Shown here piece by piece: positions 1 to 8,211 of a stretch of DNA of 60,623 nt (positions are counted from its first letter, which is position 1; each line of letters starts with the position of its first letter). The notes beneath the pieces were generated by a model. That model was not told the DNA's origin. It did no database searches and saw nothing but the letters and a program-made list of their open reading frames with translations. A program made the translations under genes and the position numbers. Source of the stretch: Pseudomonadota bacterium (GTDB lineage Bacteria; Pseudomonadota; Gammaproteobacteria; Steroidobacterales; Steroidobacteraceae); contig CANFSB010000007.1 of the NCBI GenBank assembly GCA_947449495.1, forward strand, positions 1-60,623. Reading direction: 5' to 3'.

Positions 1-690
1 CGTAAGGTCGTCGACTTCGCACACTCCATCGGCGTGTCGGTCGAGGCCGAGCTGGGCGTGCTGGGCTCGCTGGAGACCATGAAGGGCGACAAGGAAGACG
101 GTCATGGCGCCGAGGGTCATATGACCCGCGAGCAGCTGCTCACCGACGTAGAGCAGGCCGCCGACTTTGTTCGCCAGACCAACTGCGACGCGCTGGCTAT
201 CGCTATCGGTACCAGCCACGGCGCCTACAAGTTCAGCAAAAAGCCCACCGGCGACATTCTGGCCATCGACCGCATCGCCGAGATTCACGCGCGCATTCCC
301 AACACCCATCTGGTCATGCACGGCTCGAGCAGCGTGCCGCAGGACCTGCTGGCCGAAATACGCGAGTTCGGTGGCGATATGAAAGAAACCTATGGCGTGC
401 CGGTCGAAGAGATCGTGCGCGGCATCAAGCACGGCGTGCGTAAGGTCAACATCGACACCGATATCCGCTTGGCCATGACCGGCGCCATCCGCCGTTATTT
501 TGCCGAGAACCCGGGCAAGTTCGACCCGCGTGATTACCTCAAGCCGGCACGCGAAGCAGCCAAGAAGATCTGCCTGGCGCGCTTTGAGTCCTTTGGCTGC
601 GCCGGTCAGGGCAGCAAGATCAAGCCCATCGCGCTCGACAAGATGGCCGAGCGCTATGCCAAGGGCGAACTCAACCAAGTCGTGCGCTAG
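1..690 (+). CDS. fba: fructose-bisphosphate aldolase class II, C-terminal part (5' end outside window)
   Basis: Catalyses the reversible cleavage of fructose-1,6-bisphosphate to dihydroxyacetone phosphate and glyceraldehyde-3-phosphate in cytosolic glycolysis/gluconeogenesis. The reading frame is open from the first base, so the start lies upstream; about 229 residues are visible, roughly the last two thirds of the family length. Seen in the sequence: the E-x-E-L-G segment followed by a [10 protein letters not shown] insertion typical of the Calvin-cycle subtype, the HGSSSVPQ active-site loop and the [17 protein letters not shown] segment that binds the substrate phosphate. The protein ends LNQVVR. 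The exported decarboxylase-like gene starts 40 bases downstream but is unrelated in function. Identification is secure; whether the cell uses it in a Calvin cycle cannot be judged here. Confidence 0.95.
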   Translation, partial: RKVVDFAHSIGVSVEAELGVLGSLETMKGDKEDGHGAEGHMTREQLLTDVEQAADFVRQTNCDALAIAIGTSHGAYKFSKKPTGDILAIDRIAEIHARIPNTHLVMHGSSSVPQDLLAEIREFGGDMKETYGVPVEEIVRGIKHGVRKVNIDTDIRLAMTGAIRRYFAENPGKFDPRDYLKPAREAAKKICLARFESFGCAGQGSKIKPIALDKMAERYAKGELNQVVR

Positions 691-730
691 CACAGCATCG
701 ATCCACACCAGCCGCAGCACCCAAGCAGCC

Positions 731-1534
731 ATGAGCATTACTCGCCGTGAACTGATTCTGGCCAGCGCTGCGGCTGCACTGGGCACCACGACATTGGGCA
801 CCCAGGCACTGGCCGCGCAGCCCAAGGCACCGGTGCTGGGTCTGATCTTCCCGCCGAACCGCACCGCGATCCCCGAAGAGGGTGTGGCGATGTACGGCGA
901 TCGACTGCGCTATGTCACCGTCGGACTGGGCATCGAGCGCATGACACCCGACAGCTTCGATGCAGCGCTGTCGCTCATACCCGCTGCGGCCAAACAGCTG
1001 GCGGCAGCTGGCGCAGAGGCCATCGAACTGACCGGCACCTCGCTCACGTTTTATAAGGGCGAGGCATTCAATCGCCAATTGCGCGAGACGGTGATGCAAG
1101 CCTCGGGTCTGCGCGCCACCACCATGAGCAATGGCGTGATCGACGGCCTCAAGGCCGTCGGCGCCACACGCGTGGCTGTGGCAACGGCATACAACGACGA
1201 GGTCAATGCGCGACTGCGTGCCTTCCTGCTTGAACACGGCATAGAGCCGGTCGTAGTTGAAGGCTTGGGCATCGAAGCGATGACCGACATCGACAAGGTG
1301 ACTCAACAGGACCTGATCAACTTTGGTGTACGCGTGCAGGCCAAGGCACGCGGTACCAATGCGCTGCTGGTGTCCTGCGGCGGCTTTCGCACGCTGGAAC
1401 TGATCGCACCACTAGAGGCGCGCACCGGCGTGCCAGTTATCTCGAGCATGCCGCATGGCCTGTGGGCTGGCGCGAAACTGGCGGGCCTTAAAGGGTCCGC
1501 GCCGGGGTACGGCAAGCTGCTCTCGAAGACCTGA
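731..1534 (+). CDS. Tat-exported arylmalonate decarboxylase / Asp-Glu racemase superfamily protein
   Basis: 267 residues. The N-terminus MSITRRELILASAAAALG is a twin-arginine-type signal ending near A-L-A-A, so the protein probably acts in the periplasm. The mature part follows bacterial arylmalonate decarboxylase (AMDase): GTSLTFYKG at 102-110 matches the dioxyanion-hole loop, TAYNDEVN at 152-159 matches the active-site tyrosine segment, and SCGG at 215-218 carries the catalytic cysteine (Cys216). The position that is cysteine in racemases of this fold is Gly102 here, as in decarboxylating AMDases. The ending APGYGKLL also fits the family. Known AMDases decarboxylate aryl-malonates without cofactor and are cytosolic, so the export signal is unusual. 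Maleate isomerase is a related alternative. A longer frame opens upstream at 500 inside fba, but the signal peptide fixes the start at 731. No strong ribosome binding site is visible. Confidence 0.8.
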   Translation: MSITRRELILASAAAALGTTTLGTQALAAQPKAPVLGLIFPPNRTAIPEEGVAMYGDRLRYVTVGLGIERMTPDSFDAALSLIPAAAKQLAAAGAEAIELTGTSLTFYKGEAFNRQLRETVMQASGLRATTMSNGVIDGLKAVGATRVAVATAYNDEVNARLRAFLLEHGIEPVVVEGLGIEAMTDIDKVTQQDLINFGVRVQAKARGTNALLVSCGGFRTLELIAPLEARTGVPVISSMPHGLWAGAKLAGLKGSAPGYGKLLSKT

Positions 1535-1554
1535 GCCAACAAAGCGGGGGAACG

Positions 1555-2103
1555 ATGATTCTGCGCACTTTCACTAAAGCCGGGTTCGCGAGCGCTGTTG
1601 CAGCGTTGCTGATGACAGTAGCGACTGCCTCTGCACCGGCTGCTGAAGTCACCAGCAAGACGGTCGTCGATCGCTTGCAGATACAAGACCTCATCACCCG
1701 CTACTACAACAACTTCGGGCGCGAGAACGCCGAGAACTTCGCGGACTTCTATGCCGAGGGGGCCGAACTGATCCTGGGCGAGCGCCACTTCAAGGGCAAA
1801 GACGGCATCCTTGAGGCTTACGGCCGCGGCCCAGCAAAGGAAGGCCAGCCACCGCGCCCGCCGCGCCCTGCCCGCTACTCGTTCATCGTCACCATCAGCA
1901 ATCCGCTGATCGTCGTCGACGGCAACAGCGCCAGCGCAGAGCTGGTGTTTACCGAGTTCGAAATCGAAAAGCAGGGCGATGCCCCCAAGGTGATCGTGCA
2001 AGGCAAAGAGTACGCACGGTTCACCAAGGTCAAAGGCATCTGGCGCTATGCGGTGCGCCAGATCAAGAGCGGCACCGAGCCGCCCTTGGGCTGGAAGCCT
2101 TAA
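1555..2103 (+). CDS. exported SnoaL-like / nuclear transport factor 2 fold protein
   Basis: 182 residues. A signal peptide (hydrophobic FASAVAALLMTVATASA, cleavage near residue 30) is followed by one SnoaL-like domain starting with the typical helix L-Q-I-Q-D-L-I-T-R-Y-Y. The segments FADFYAEGAELI and FKGKDGILEAY are the usual hydrophobic-pocket parts of the NTF2 cone fold. Members of this fold include isomerases, hydrolases and dehydratases as well as non-enzymatic binders, so no reaction can be assigned. A G-rich ribosome binding site (gcgggggaacg) sits just before the ATG. It lies 20 bases after the decarboxylase-like gene, probably in the same transcript, and its 3' end overlaps the convergent esterase gene by four bases. 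Confidence 0.7.
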   Translation: MILRTFTKAGFASAVAALLMTVATASAPAAEVTSKTVVDRLQIQDLITRYYNNFGRENAENFADFYAEGAELILGERHFKGKDGILEAYGRGPAKEGQPPRPPRPARYSFIVTISNPLIVVDGNSASAELVFTEFEIEKQGDAPKVIVQGKEYARFTKVKGIWRYAVRQIKSGTEPPLGWKP

Positions 2104-4487
2104 CGCCGCCCTTCAAAGTAAGGGTCAAACAGCTTCACGCGCTGCAGCAGCGGGTAGGTGCGTGAGCTGGGTGCTGCATCAAAAACCATGGCCTGAGGGT
2201 TGGCCTGCGTAAACGCAGACCACGTAGGCAAGCCCGGCCCGTTGGGGTCGCCCTTGGCGGCAAAGTTCACGTATAGCGAACTGATCGTGTCTGCCAACGC
2301 TGCATCCTGCAGGGACGGCGCGCGGCGCGTTGCCAGCGTGCGGAAGGCAAACGGCACATCACTGCCATGCCCTGAACCTTCGGCCGGCGGCACCGGGTTG
2401 TTGAAGTGATACAGGAACACCTTGCCCTTACCGTGTAGCGACTGTTCACGCGCCCAAGCCCACGTGTTCCAGGTAAAGGTGGTCTCGTTGCCCACATGGC
2501 GCAACGCCTTGATCGCCTCGGCCTCGGTCGCATGCGGATAGGCGGCCAGAATCGCATCCGCCTGCGCGGGGTAACGCTCGCGCATCTGTTTCTCAAAGTC
2601 GGCCGGCGTTACGGACTTAGGCCCGCCAAACACCAGCGTTTCATCTGACACATTGCCCAGCAACACGGGCGTGTCATTGAAACGACCCTTGCCATACAGC
2701 GTGCGCAGGTCTGCGTTGATCAGATAGCCATCGGCTGCAGGGCGAAACGCAGTGCCAGCTGTGGCTGCCTGAAGCGTCTGCGCATCTACGCGCCGTGCTG
2801 CAGCAATATCTTTGACGCCAAGCTTGTCTAAGAAAGCCTTGCCATTAGATTCGGCATACGCCAGCGCCGGAATGCCAAGACCCGAACCGTTTTGTGCCGA
2901 TGTCTGCAATGGACCAAACGATGCGCCACTCATCGCGATGACGCGATGGAACAGCCCCTTGGAGCGCGGGCTGGCTGCCAGCAGACTGACCGCAGCGCTG
3001 CCTGCAGAATGGCCGAAGATGGTGACGTTGTCCGGATCGCCACCAAACGCTGCGGCATTGGCCTTCACCCACTGCAGGCCGGCCACCAGGTCCTCAATCC
3101 CATAGGCACCAGAGCCATGGCCACTCTCACGGCTCAACTGCGGATGCGCCATGAAGCCATACACACCGAGGCGATACGCCACACTCACCACGACCGCGCC
3201 CTTGTTGGCCAGCGCAGTGCCGTCATACATCGGGATGCTGGTGGACCCACCCACATAGCCACCGCCGTGAATCCAGACAATCACCGGCAACTTCGCTGTG
3301 GTGGTGCGCGCGGGAGTCCATACGTTGAGGTACAAGCAGTCTTCGCTGACCGGCGCAGTGTTGCCCTGTGTGTTGGGAGCCTGCATACAGGCATTGGCAA
3401 AACTGTCGGCCTTGCGCGTACCAGTCCAAGGCGCAACAGGTGCAGGCGCCTTCCAGCGCAGCGCACCGACCGGCGGCGCAGCGAAGGGAATGCCCTTGAA
3501 GATGGACAGACCACTCTCGTACAGCCCACTGACCTCACCTCCTGTGACCTTGACCGGCGGGATCTGCGCGACGATAGGCGTGGTGGGCCAAGGCGCCGGC
3601 ATGTAGTAAGGCGCTCCCAAGAACACGGCCTGCACCGCAGTAATGCGCCGATCCTCTACTTTGAACATCTCGAGGAAGGCCCAGCTGTGCGGCTCGCGAT
3701 ACACAGACTTGCGCGGCGCGCCATCGGTCAGCACGTAGTCATCGAGCACACCCTTGTGATCGATGAAGCCGCGGGCAATCACCACCTGCCGCTCTTCGTC
3801 GATCAGCACATAGTCGCGATCGCGCACACGCTCATTGAAGCGATAGTTGCCGGTCTTGAAACCCTTCTCAATCTCGGGAAACAGCAGGCCGTTCTCGATA
3901 CGCGTGGCCTCGGGCGAGAAGGCAGTGCCACGGATCGTGCCGTCGTTCTGCTGCAGCGTCGAAAAGTAGCCATCGGCATAGGTCACCAGCTGCTCGCGTG
4001 GCAGGCGGCGGGCTGAATCGACCGACTTCACAAAGTTGCGATCGGGTTTGTACTGCGCGTGCGGGCCGATCGGTGTGGGCGGCGACGACAGGTTGCGCTT
4101 GGTCGAGACGATGTGTTCGATCTCGGTGATTTCGCCGTCGGCGATCTTGAGACGGATGGCCAAGTAGCCTTCGGTGTCATAGCTCTGCACGGTGGCGGTG
4201 TACACGCCCACATTGCCAGTGCGCGGATCCGAGAAGGTCATGGCCGTGCCGACCTCGGCGGTGACGGTGTCCCATGTGCCGTCGGGGAACTTGAGCACCA
4301 CCCCGTTCTCGGTGTAACGCAGCGTGCGGGCCAGTGGCAGTCCTTTGGGATCGTGCTTCACATAGGCCGCCCGGTACTGGTCGGCGATAGCCTCCATGCA
4401 AGCCTTGTCGCAAGGCCCTGCCGCCGCATTCGCCAGCGACGCACCCACAACCAATAGGCCCGTAAACAGGATTTTTGCGTACCGCAT
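2100..4487 (-). CDS. exported type B carboxylesterase with a SnoaL/DUF8021-like N-terminal region
   Basis: 795 residues from the ATG at 4487, which has a GGGGTGG ribosome binding site; a GTG at 4499 in frame would add four residues. Signal peptide to about residue 23, then a roughly 300-residue region beginning C-D-K-A-C-M that resembles the stand-alone protein encoded at 11210-12121 (DUF8021-like, two NTF2-like halves). The C-terminal two thirds (about 315-795) is a carboxylesterase type B domain: SEDCLYLNVWTP at 381-392, the oxyanion HGGGY at 407-411, nucleophile Ser494 in GHSAG, a Glu in NVSDE and a His in GHGSD. It would hydrolyse carboxylic esters in the periplasm; the substrate is unknown. 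It is divergent from the alpha/beta hydrolase gene at 4647, with a 159-base shared upstream region. The domain fusion is unusual for this esterase family. Confidence 0.85.
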   Translation of the reverse strand: MRYAKILFTGLLVVGASLANAAAGPCDKACMEAIADQYRAAYVKHDPKGLPLARTLRYTENGVVLKFPDGTWDTVTAEVGTAMTFSDPRTGNVGVYTATVQSYDTEGYLAIRLKIADGEITEIEHIVSTKRNLSSPPTPIGPHAQYKPDRNFVKSVDSARRLPREQLVTYADGYFSTLQQNDGTIRGTAFSPEATRIENGLLFPEIEKGFKTGNYRFNERVRDRDYVLIDEERQVVIARGFIDHKGVLDDYVLTDGAPRKSVYREPHSWAFLEMFKVEDRRITAVQAVFLGAPYYMPAPWPTTPIVAQIPPVKVTGGEVSGLYESGLSIFKGIPFAAPPVGALRWKAPAPVAPWTGTRKADSFANACMQAPNTQGNTAPVSEDCLYLNVWTPARTTTAKLPVIVWIHGGGYVGGSTSIPMYDGTALANKGAVVVSVAYRLGVYGFMAHPQLSRESGHGSGAYGIEDLVAGLQWVKANAAAFGGDPDNVTIFGHSAGSAAVSLLAASPRSKGLFHRVIAMSGASFGPLQTSAQNGSGLGIPALAYAESNGKAFLDKLGVKDIAAARRVDAQTLQAATAGTAFRPAADGYLINADLRTLYGKGRFNDTPVLLGNVSDETLVFGGPKSVTPADFEKQMRERYPAQADAILAAYPHATEAEAIKALRHVGNETTFTWNTWAWAREQSLHGKGKVFLYHFNNPVPPAEGSGHGSDVPFAFRTLATRRAPSLQDAALADTISSLYVNFAAKGDPNGPGLPTWSAFTQANPQAMVFDAAPSSRTYPLLQRVKLFDPYFEGRR

Positions 4488-4646
4488 GACCCACCCCACC
4501 GCTTGTTATTTGCAGTCAATTTAGCAGGTATTGGCCGGCTATAGACTTGGCCGTCCAAAGGATCGAACATAGCTTGGATCAGCCCAAGCCCGGCAAGAGG
4601 CATTGGCTGACAGCCGCCGGTTTAACGCTCTGAGGGGGACTGCCTG

Positions 4647-5594
4647 ATGCGTTTGAGATTCACAGTTACGGTCGCTGTCATCGCAGCCGGTCTGGCGCTG
4701 CCCAGCCTGGCACAAGTGCCGGCAGAGCTGGCCGCCCAAATCCGCGGTATAGGTCGCACAGTCGACACCCTCAAGACCGGCGCCCTCTATGCGCCATTGC
4801 AAGAGCCCCTGCCCGCCTCGATGCGCGCCACGCGCGATCTGAAGTTCGGTACAGACGCCAAGCAAACCTTGGATGTGGTGGCTCCGGCCACGGCCAGCGG
4901 CAGCCCCCGCCCGGTGTTTTTATTCGTGCACGGCGGCGGCTATGTGCGCGGTGATAAGACGCTGGACGAGACCGGCAAGGCCAGCATCTTCTACGACAAC
5001 ATCATGATCTGGGCCGTCAAGAACGGCATGATCGGCGTCAACATCAACTACCGGCTGGCACCGCAGTTTCAGTATCCGGCGGTGCAACAAGACCTGGGCG
5101 CTGCCGTGAAGTGGGTGCAGGACAACATCGCCCGCTATGGCGGCGACCCAGCCAAGCTCTACATGATGGGTCACTCCGCCGGTGCAGCACATGTGGCTTC
5201 TTATGTTGCCCACCCAGAGCTAGGTCCCAACGGCCAACTGGGTCTGAAGGCGGCCGTGTTCAGTTCGGGCAACTATGAGTTCGCGCCTGCGCCGGGCCAA
5301 AAGGCCAACCATCCTTATTTTGGTCCTCAGGCTGCCGATCACTCATCGTTGCCGGGTTTGGTGGCCACCAAGACACCCTATCTGGTGATCGTCGCCGAGC
5401 TTGATCCAGTTGGCTTCCACGAACAGGCCGGCAAGTTGATGAACGCTGTTTGCGCGGCAGGCAATTGCCCGCCCTATCTGCTGCTGCGTGATCACGGCCA
5501 TATGTCTGGCAACTACGCAGTCAACACGGCCGACACATCGCTGTCGGGCGCAGTGCTTGAGTTCTTGAAAAAATCCGGCGGACTCACGAGGTAA
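4647..5594 (+). CDS. exported alpha/beta hydrolase (BD-FAE / carboxylesterase-like)
   Basis: 315 residues with a signal peptide ending near Ala22 (L-P-S-L-A-Q). The alpha/beta hydrolase fold is shown by the oxyanion motif HGGG at 95-98, the segment NINYRLAP at 132-139 and nucleophile Ser177 in GHSAG. An acidic residue in VAELDP and a terminal H-G-H-M give a plausible Ser-Asp-His triad. This is the esterase/lipase class that acts on acyl or aryl esters. A strong G-rich ribosome binding site (gaggggga) precedes the ATG. It is the first gene of a tight + strand run: the DUF6152 gene starts 5 bases after its stop, then the partner protein and the dienelactone hydrolase follow. Kynurenine formamidase-like activity is another possibility for this subgroup. 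Confidence 0.8.
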   Translation: MRLRFTVTVAVIAAGLALPSLAQVPAELAAQIRGIGRTVDTLKTGALYAPLQEPLPASMRATRDLKFGTDAKQTLDVVAPATASGSPRPVFLFVHGGGYVRGDKTLDETGKASIFYDNIMIWAVKNGMIGVNINYRLAPQFQYPAVQQDLGAAVKWVQDNIARYGGDPAKLYMMGHSAGAAHVASYVAHPELGPNGQLGLKAAVFSSGNYEFAPAPGQKANHPYFGPQAADHSSLPGLVATKTPYLVIVAELDPVGFHEQAGKLMNAVCAAGNCPPYLLLRDHGHMSGNYAVNTADTSLSGAVLEFLKKSGGLTR

Positions 5595-5599
5595 TCGAT

Positions 5600-5995
5600 A
5601 TGAAGACCACACACGTAAAGTCTCTGGCTGCAGGCATCTTGGCGTGCGGCGCACTGCTGATGCTGGGCGCAGGTCCGGTCTATGCACACCACTCCGGTGC
5701 CATGTTTGATCGCAATAAGGCCGTCGTGCTCGACGGGGTTGTGAAGGCTTTCCAGTGGACCAACCCGCACTCGTGGCTGCAGGTTGAAGTGTCAGACGGC
5801 AAAGGTGGCACCAAGGAATGGTCAGTCGAATGCGGCAGCCCCAACACGCTGGCTCGCACCGGCTGGCGCAAGACCACATTCAACGCAGGTGACAAGATCA
5901 AGGTGCGCATCGGTCCCATGATCGACGGCACCTCTGCCGGCATTTTTGTTGGCGCGCAGTTGGCCAACGGCGAAACCCTCGGTGAGATGAAGTAA
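5600..5995 (+). CDS. exported DUF6152 family protein
   Basis: 131 residues: a signal peptide to about residue 30 (GPVYAHHSG), then the mature protein starting with a conserved His-His pair, an F-D segment, and the N-P-H-S-W motif around residue 55. These are the hallmarks of DUF6152, a small periplasmic beta-sandwich-type family with no assigned function; the conserved histidines suggest metal binding (inference). Ribosome binding site gagg, 5 bases after the hydrolase stop. The next gene starts 2 bases after its stop. Two further copies of this domain are in the window (43387-43863 and the N-terminus of 12136-13272), each with the same kind of partner. Confidence 0.8.
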   Translation: MKTTHVKSLAAGILACGALLMLGAGPVYAHHSGAMFDRNKAVVLDGVVKAFQWTNPHSWLQVEVSDGKGGTKEWSVECGSPNTLARTGWRKTTFNAGDKIKVRIGPMIDGTSAGIFVGAQLANGETLGEMK

Positions 5996-5997
5996 CC

Positions 5998-6816
5998 GTG
6001 AAGCTCAAACACTGGATGCTGTTGGCCACCGCCGTAGCCTGCGGCGTGGCGCAGGCCCAAGCACCGGCAGGCGCTGGCTTCAACCCCGGTGACTACACCG
6101 GTGTGTGGCGCATGATGGGCGGCACCATCTTCGACAGATCAACTGCCGAACCGGCCAATGCTGCTGCAGGCCAGCCGGGCGCACGCGAGCGTCCGCCGTA
6201 TAACGCCGAGTGGGAAAAGAAATACCTCGCGCGCATCGAACTGGTTAAGCAGGACAAGCTGCCCGACCCGATCAGCAACTGCGGCACACCGATTGGCTTC
6301 CCGCGCATCTTTAATGCACCGGATGGCTATGAGTTTGTGGTCACGCCCAAGCAGACGTGGATCCTGACCGAGAACGGTCCTAACACGCTGCGCATCTACA
6401 CCGACGGGCGCAAGCACCTGCCGGATGATTTTATCTGGCCCACCTATACCGGTGACAGTGTGGGCAGTTGGCAGGGCGATACGCTGACCTTCACCACCAT
6501 CGGTCTGCGCGGCGAGGACGGCACCATTGTCGATCGCACCGGCATTATTTTGTCGGACGCTGCGCATGCCACCACGCAGATCCGCAAACCCACAGCCGAT
6601 GCCATCGAAGTCAAACTGACGATCGAAGATCCCAAAGCTTTCGCGCGGCCTTGGGTGGTCACCAAGCGTTTTACGCGTATTCCTGGCGGTGACGAAATCC
6701 GCATCATGGATTACGCCTGCGCCGAAAATAACCGCAACCCGGTAGATGCGGACGGCAAGACGCTGACTCTGGATACCAACGGCAAGGTCATCGATGCAGG
6801 GCGCTCGCGGCCCTGA
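5998..6816 (+). CDS. exported hypothetical protein, DUF6152 partner (GxW family)
   Basis: 272 residues from a GTG start 2 bases after the DUF6152 stop, pointing to translational coupling. The signal peptide MKLKHWMLLATAVACGVAQAQ is clear. I do not recognise a named family. The protein contains GDSVGSWQGDTL near residue 157, a motif also present in the proteins at 12136-13272 (GHSIGNWEGNTL) and 42363-43370 (GDTIGFWNGAQL). Further on it has D-P-K-A-F and ends with D-Y-A-C-A-E-N-N, also echoed in the 42363 protein. The three appear homologous, and all are next to or fused with DUF6152. No catalytic motif is recognisable; a periplasmic binding or structural role, or an undescribed enzyme, are equally possible. 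Confidence 0.65.
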   Translation: MKLKHWMLLATAVACGVAQAQAPAGAGFNPGDYTGVWRMMGGTIFDRSTAEPANAAAGQPGARERPPYNAEWEKKYLARIELVKQDKLPDPISNCGTPIGFPRIFNAPDGYEFVVTPKQTWILTENGPNTLRIYTDGRKHLPDDFIWPTYTGDSVGSWQGDTLTFTTIGLRGEDGTIVDRTGIILSDAAHATTQIRKPTADAIEVKLTIEDPKAFARPWVVTKRFTRIPGGDEIRIMDYACAENNRNPVDADGKTLTLDTNGKVIDAGRSRP

Positions 6817-6852
6817 TACCACTGTTTCTTACTCGCTCAGGAGACCTCTGGA

Positions 6853-7767
6853 ATGTCCTCGAAAGAAAAGCGTTCAGTTCCGCCCGAAGCCATAGAACTC
6901 TACAACCAGTTCATCCATGGCGAGATCACCCGCCGCGACTTCATCAGCGGCGCAAACAAGCTGGCCGTCGCAGGTCTGACTGCCGGTGCCATCGTCACCG
7001 CCTTGATGCCCAACTACGCCGATGCACAACAGGTCTCCAAGACCGATGAGCGCATTCGCGCCAGCTACATCACCATCCCCTCACCGCAGGGCAATGGCTA
7101 TGTGAAGGGCTATTTTGTGCGGCCCTTCAGTGCCGACAGCCGCAGCGAAGCACCGGTCAAGCTGCCCGGTATCGTCGTGGTCCACGAAAACCGTGGCCTG
7201 AACCCGCACACCGAAGACGTGGCCCGTCGCTTGGCCTTGGCCAACTTCAACGTTTTTGCACCTGATGTGCTGACCTCAGTGGGCGGTTACCCCGGTGACG
7301 ACTACCAAGGTGGGCAACTGTTCGCCAAGATCGATAACAACAAGAAGTTTGAAGACATCGTGGCCAGTGCGCTGTGGCTCAAGGCACGGCCCGATAGCAC
7401 GGGCAAGATTGGCGCCACGGGCTTTTGCTATGGCGGCGGTGTGTCCAATCAGTTGGCCGTACGCCTGGGTGCAGACTTGGGTGCAGCGGTGCCGTTCTAT
7501 GGCGCAGCGCCAGAGGGCGCCGATGTCGCCAAGATCAAGGCCGCCATTCTGGTGCAGCATGGCGAGCTCGACACTCGCTTAGTGCAAGCTTGGCCTGCGT
7601 ACGAGAAGGCTCTGAAGGCCGCCAATGTTCCGCATCAAGGGAACATCTTCAAGGGCGCTGTACATGGCTTCTTTAATGACGCCACACCCGAGCGCTATGA
7701 CGCGGTAGCAGCAGGCGAAGCTTGGAACAGCATGGTCGGCTGGTTCAACAAGTACCTGCGCGGCTGA
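6853..7767 (+). CDS. Tat-exported dienelactone hydrolase family protein
   Basis: 304 residues. An N-terminal extension of about 25 residues precedes the twin-arginine signal TRRDFISGANKLAVAGLTAG, so export in folded form is likely. The dienelactone hydrolase domain shows VVHENRGLNPH around 109-119, the nucleophile elbow GFCYGG with Cys192, an Asp in HGELDTR and a His in AVHGFF, giving the family Cys-Asp-His triad. Family members hydrolyse dienelactones from chlorocatechol breakdown or other small lactones and esters. AGGAGA ribosome binding site before the ATG. It closes the + strand run begun at 4647 and is followed by a strong hairpin at 7783-7811. Cytosolic dienelactone hydrolases are the classical form, so the exact substrate here is open. 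Confidence 0.85.
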   Translation: MSSKEKRSVPPEAIELYNQFIHGEITRRDFISGANKLAVAGLTAGAIVTALMPNYADAQQVSKTDERIRASYITIPSPQGNGYVKGYFVRPFSADSRSEAPVKLPGIVVVHENRGLNPHTEDVARRLALANFNVFAPDVLTSVGGYPGDDYQGGQLFAKIDNNKKFEDIVASALWLKARPDSTGKIGATGFCYGGGVSNQLAVRLGADLGAAVPFYGAAPEGADVAKIKAAILVQHGELDTRLVQAWPAYEKALKAANVPHQGNIFKGAVHGFFNDATPERYDAVAAGEAWNSMVGWFNKYLRG

Positions 7768-7782
7768 CCTGCTGCGTCGCAA

Positions 7783-7811
7783 TGCCAAGCCACCCGCAAG
7801 GTGGCTTGGCA
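7783..7811. terminator. perfect 12-bp stem-loop between convergent genes
   Basis: The arms TGCCAAGCCACC and GGTGGCTTGGCA are perfectly complementary with a 5-base loop (cgcaa). It lies 16 bases after the dienelactone hydrolase stop and 14 bases from the FKBP stop, so it could end transcription from both sides. No long T tract follows on either strand, so factor-independent termination is not certain. Confidence 0.55.
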
Positions 7812-7824
7812 CGGGCCGGCGCCC

Positions 7825-8181
7825 TTAAACCGCCAACAACTCCACCTCGAATATCAGCGTCGCATTGGGCGGTATCACGCCGCCTGCACCGCGCGCGCCA
7901 TAGCCCAGCTCGGGCGGAATGGTCAGCACGCGAGTGCCGCCAACCTGCATGCCCTGCACGCCCTCGTCCCAGCCACCAATGACCATGCCGCCGCCCAGCG
8001 AGAAATCAAAGGGATCGTTGCGATCTTTGCTGGAATCAAACTTGCGACCACGGTTCTGCGGTGCGGTGGCATCAAACAACCAACCGGTGTAGTGCACGGT
8101 CACGTGCTGACCCGCAGCGGCGGTAGCGCCAGTGCCAGTAACGGTGTCTTCGTACTGCAGGCCAGAGGCAGTGGTAGTCAT
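7825..8181 (-). CDS. FKBP-type peptidyl-prolyl cis-trans isomerase
   Basis: 118 residues, a single FKBP domain. Seen: [12 protein letters not shown], the F-D-S-S segment, G-W-D-E-G-V-Q-G-M, the hallmark [20 protein letters not shown] and a final LIFEVELL. It catalyses cis-trans isomerisation of proline peptide bonds and assists folding. The ATG at 8181 is chosen because it has a GGAG site and gives the usual compact FKBP; the frame extends nine residues further upstream to 8208. There is no signal peptide, so it is cytosolic. It is the last gene of the long - strand series and starts 30 bases after the carotenoid oxygenase stop. Confidence 0.92.
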   Translation of the reverse strand: MTTTASGLQYEDTVTGTGATAAAGQHVTVHYTGWLFDATAPQNRGRKFDSSKDRNDPFDFSLGGGMVIGGWDEGVQGMQVGGTRVLTIPPELGYGARGAGGVIPPNATLIFEVELLAV

Positions 8182-8211
8182 GAGCAAGCTCCAGAGGGTA
8201 AGTAACAAAAA

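Noticed and set aside
2892-4016. Long + strand frame of 374 residues opposite the esterase
   Set aside because: Antisense shadow of the esterase; its composition (His/Arg-rich, no motifs) fits no family.
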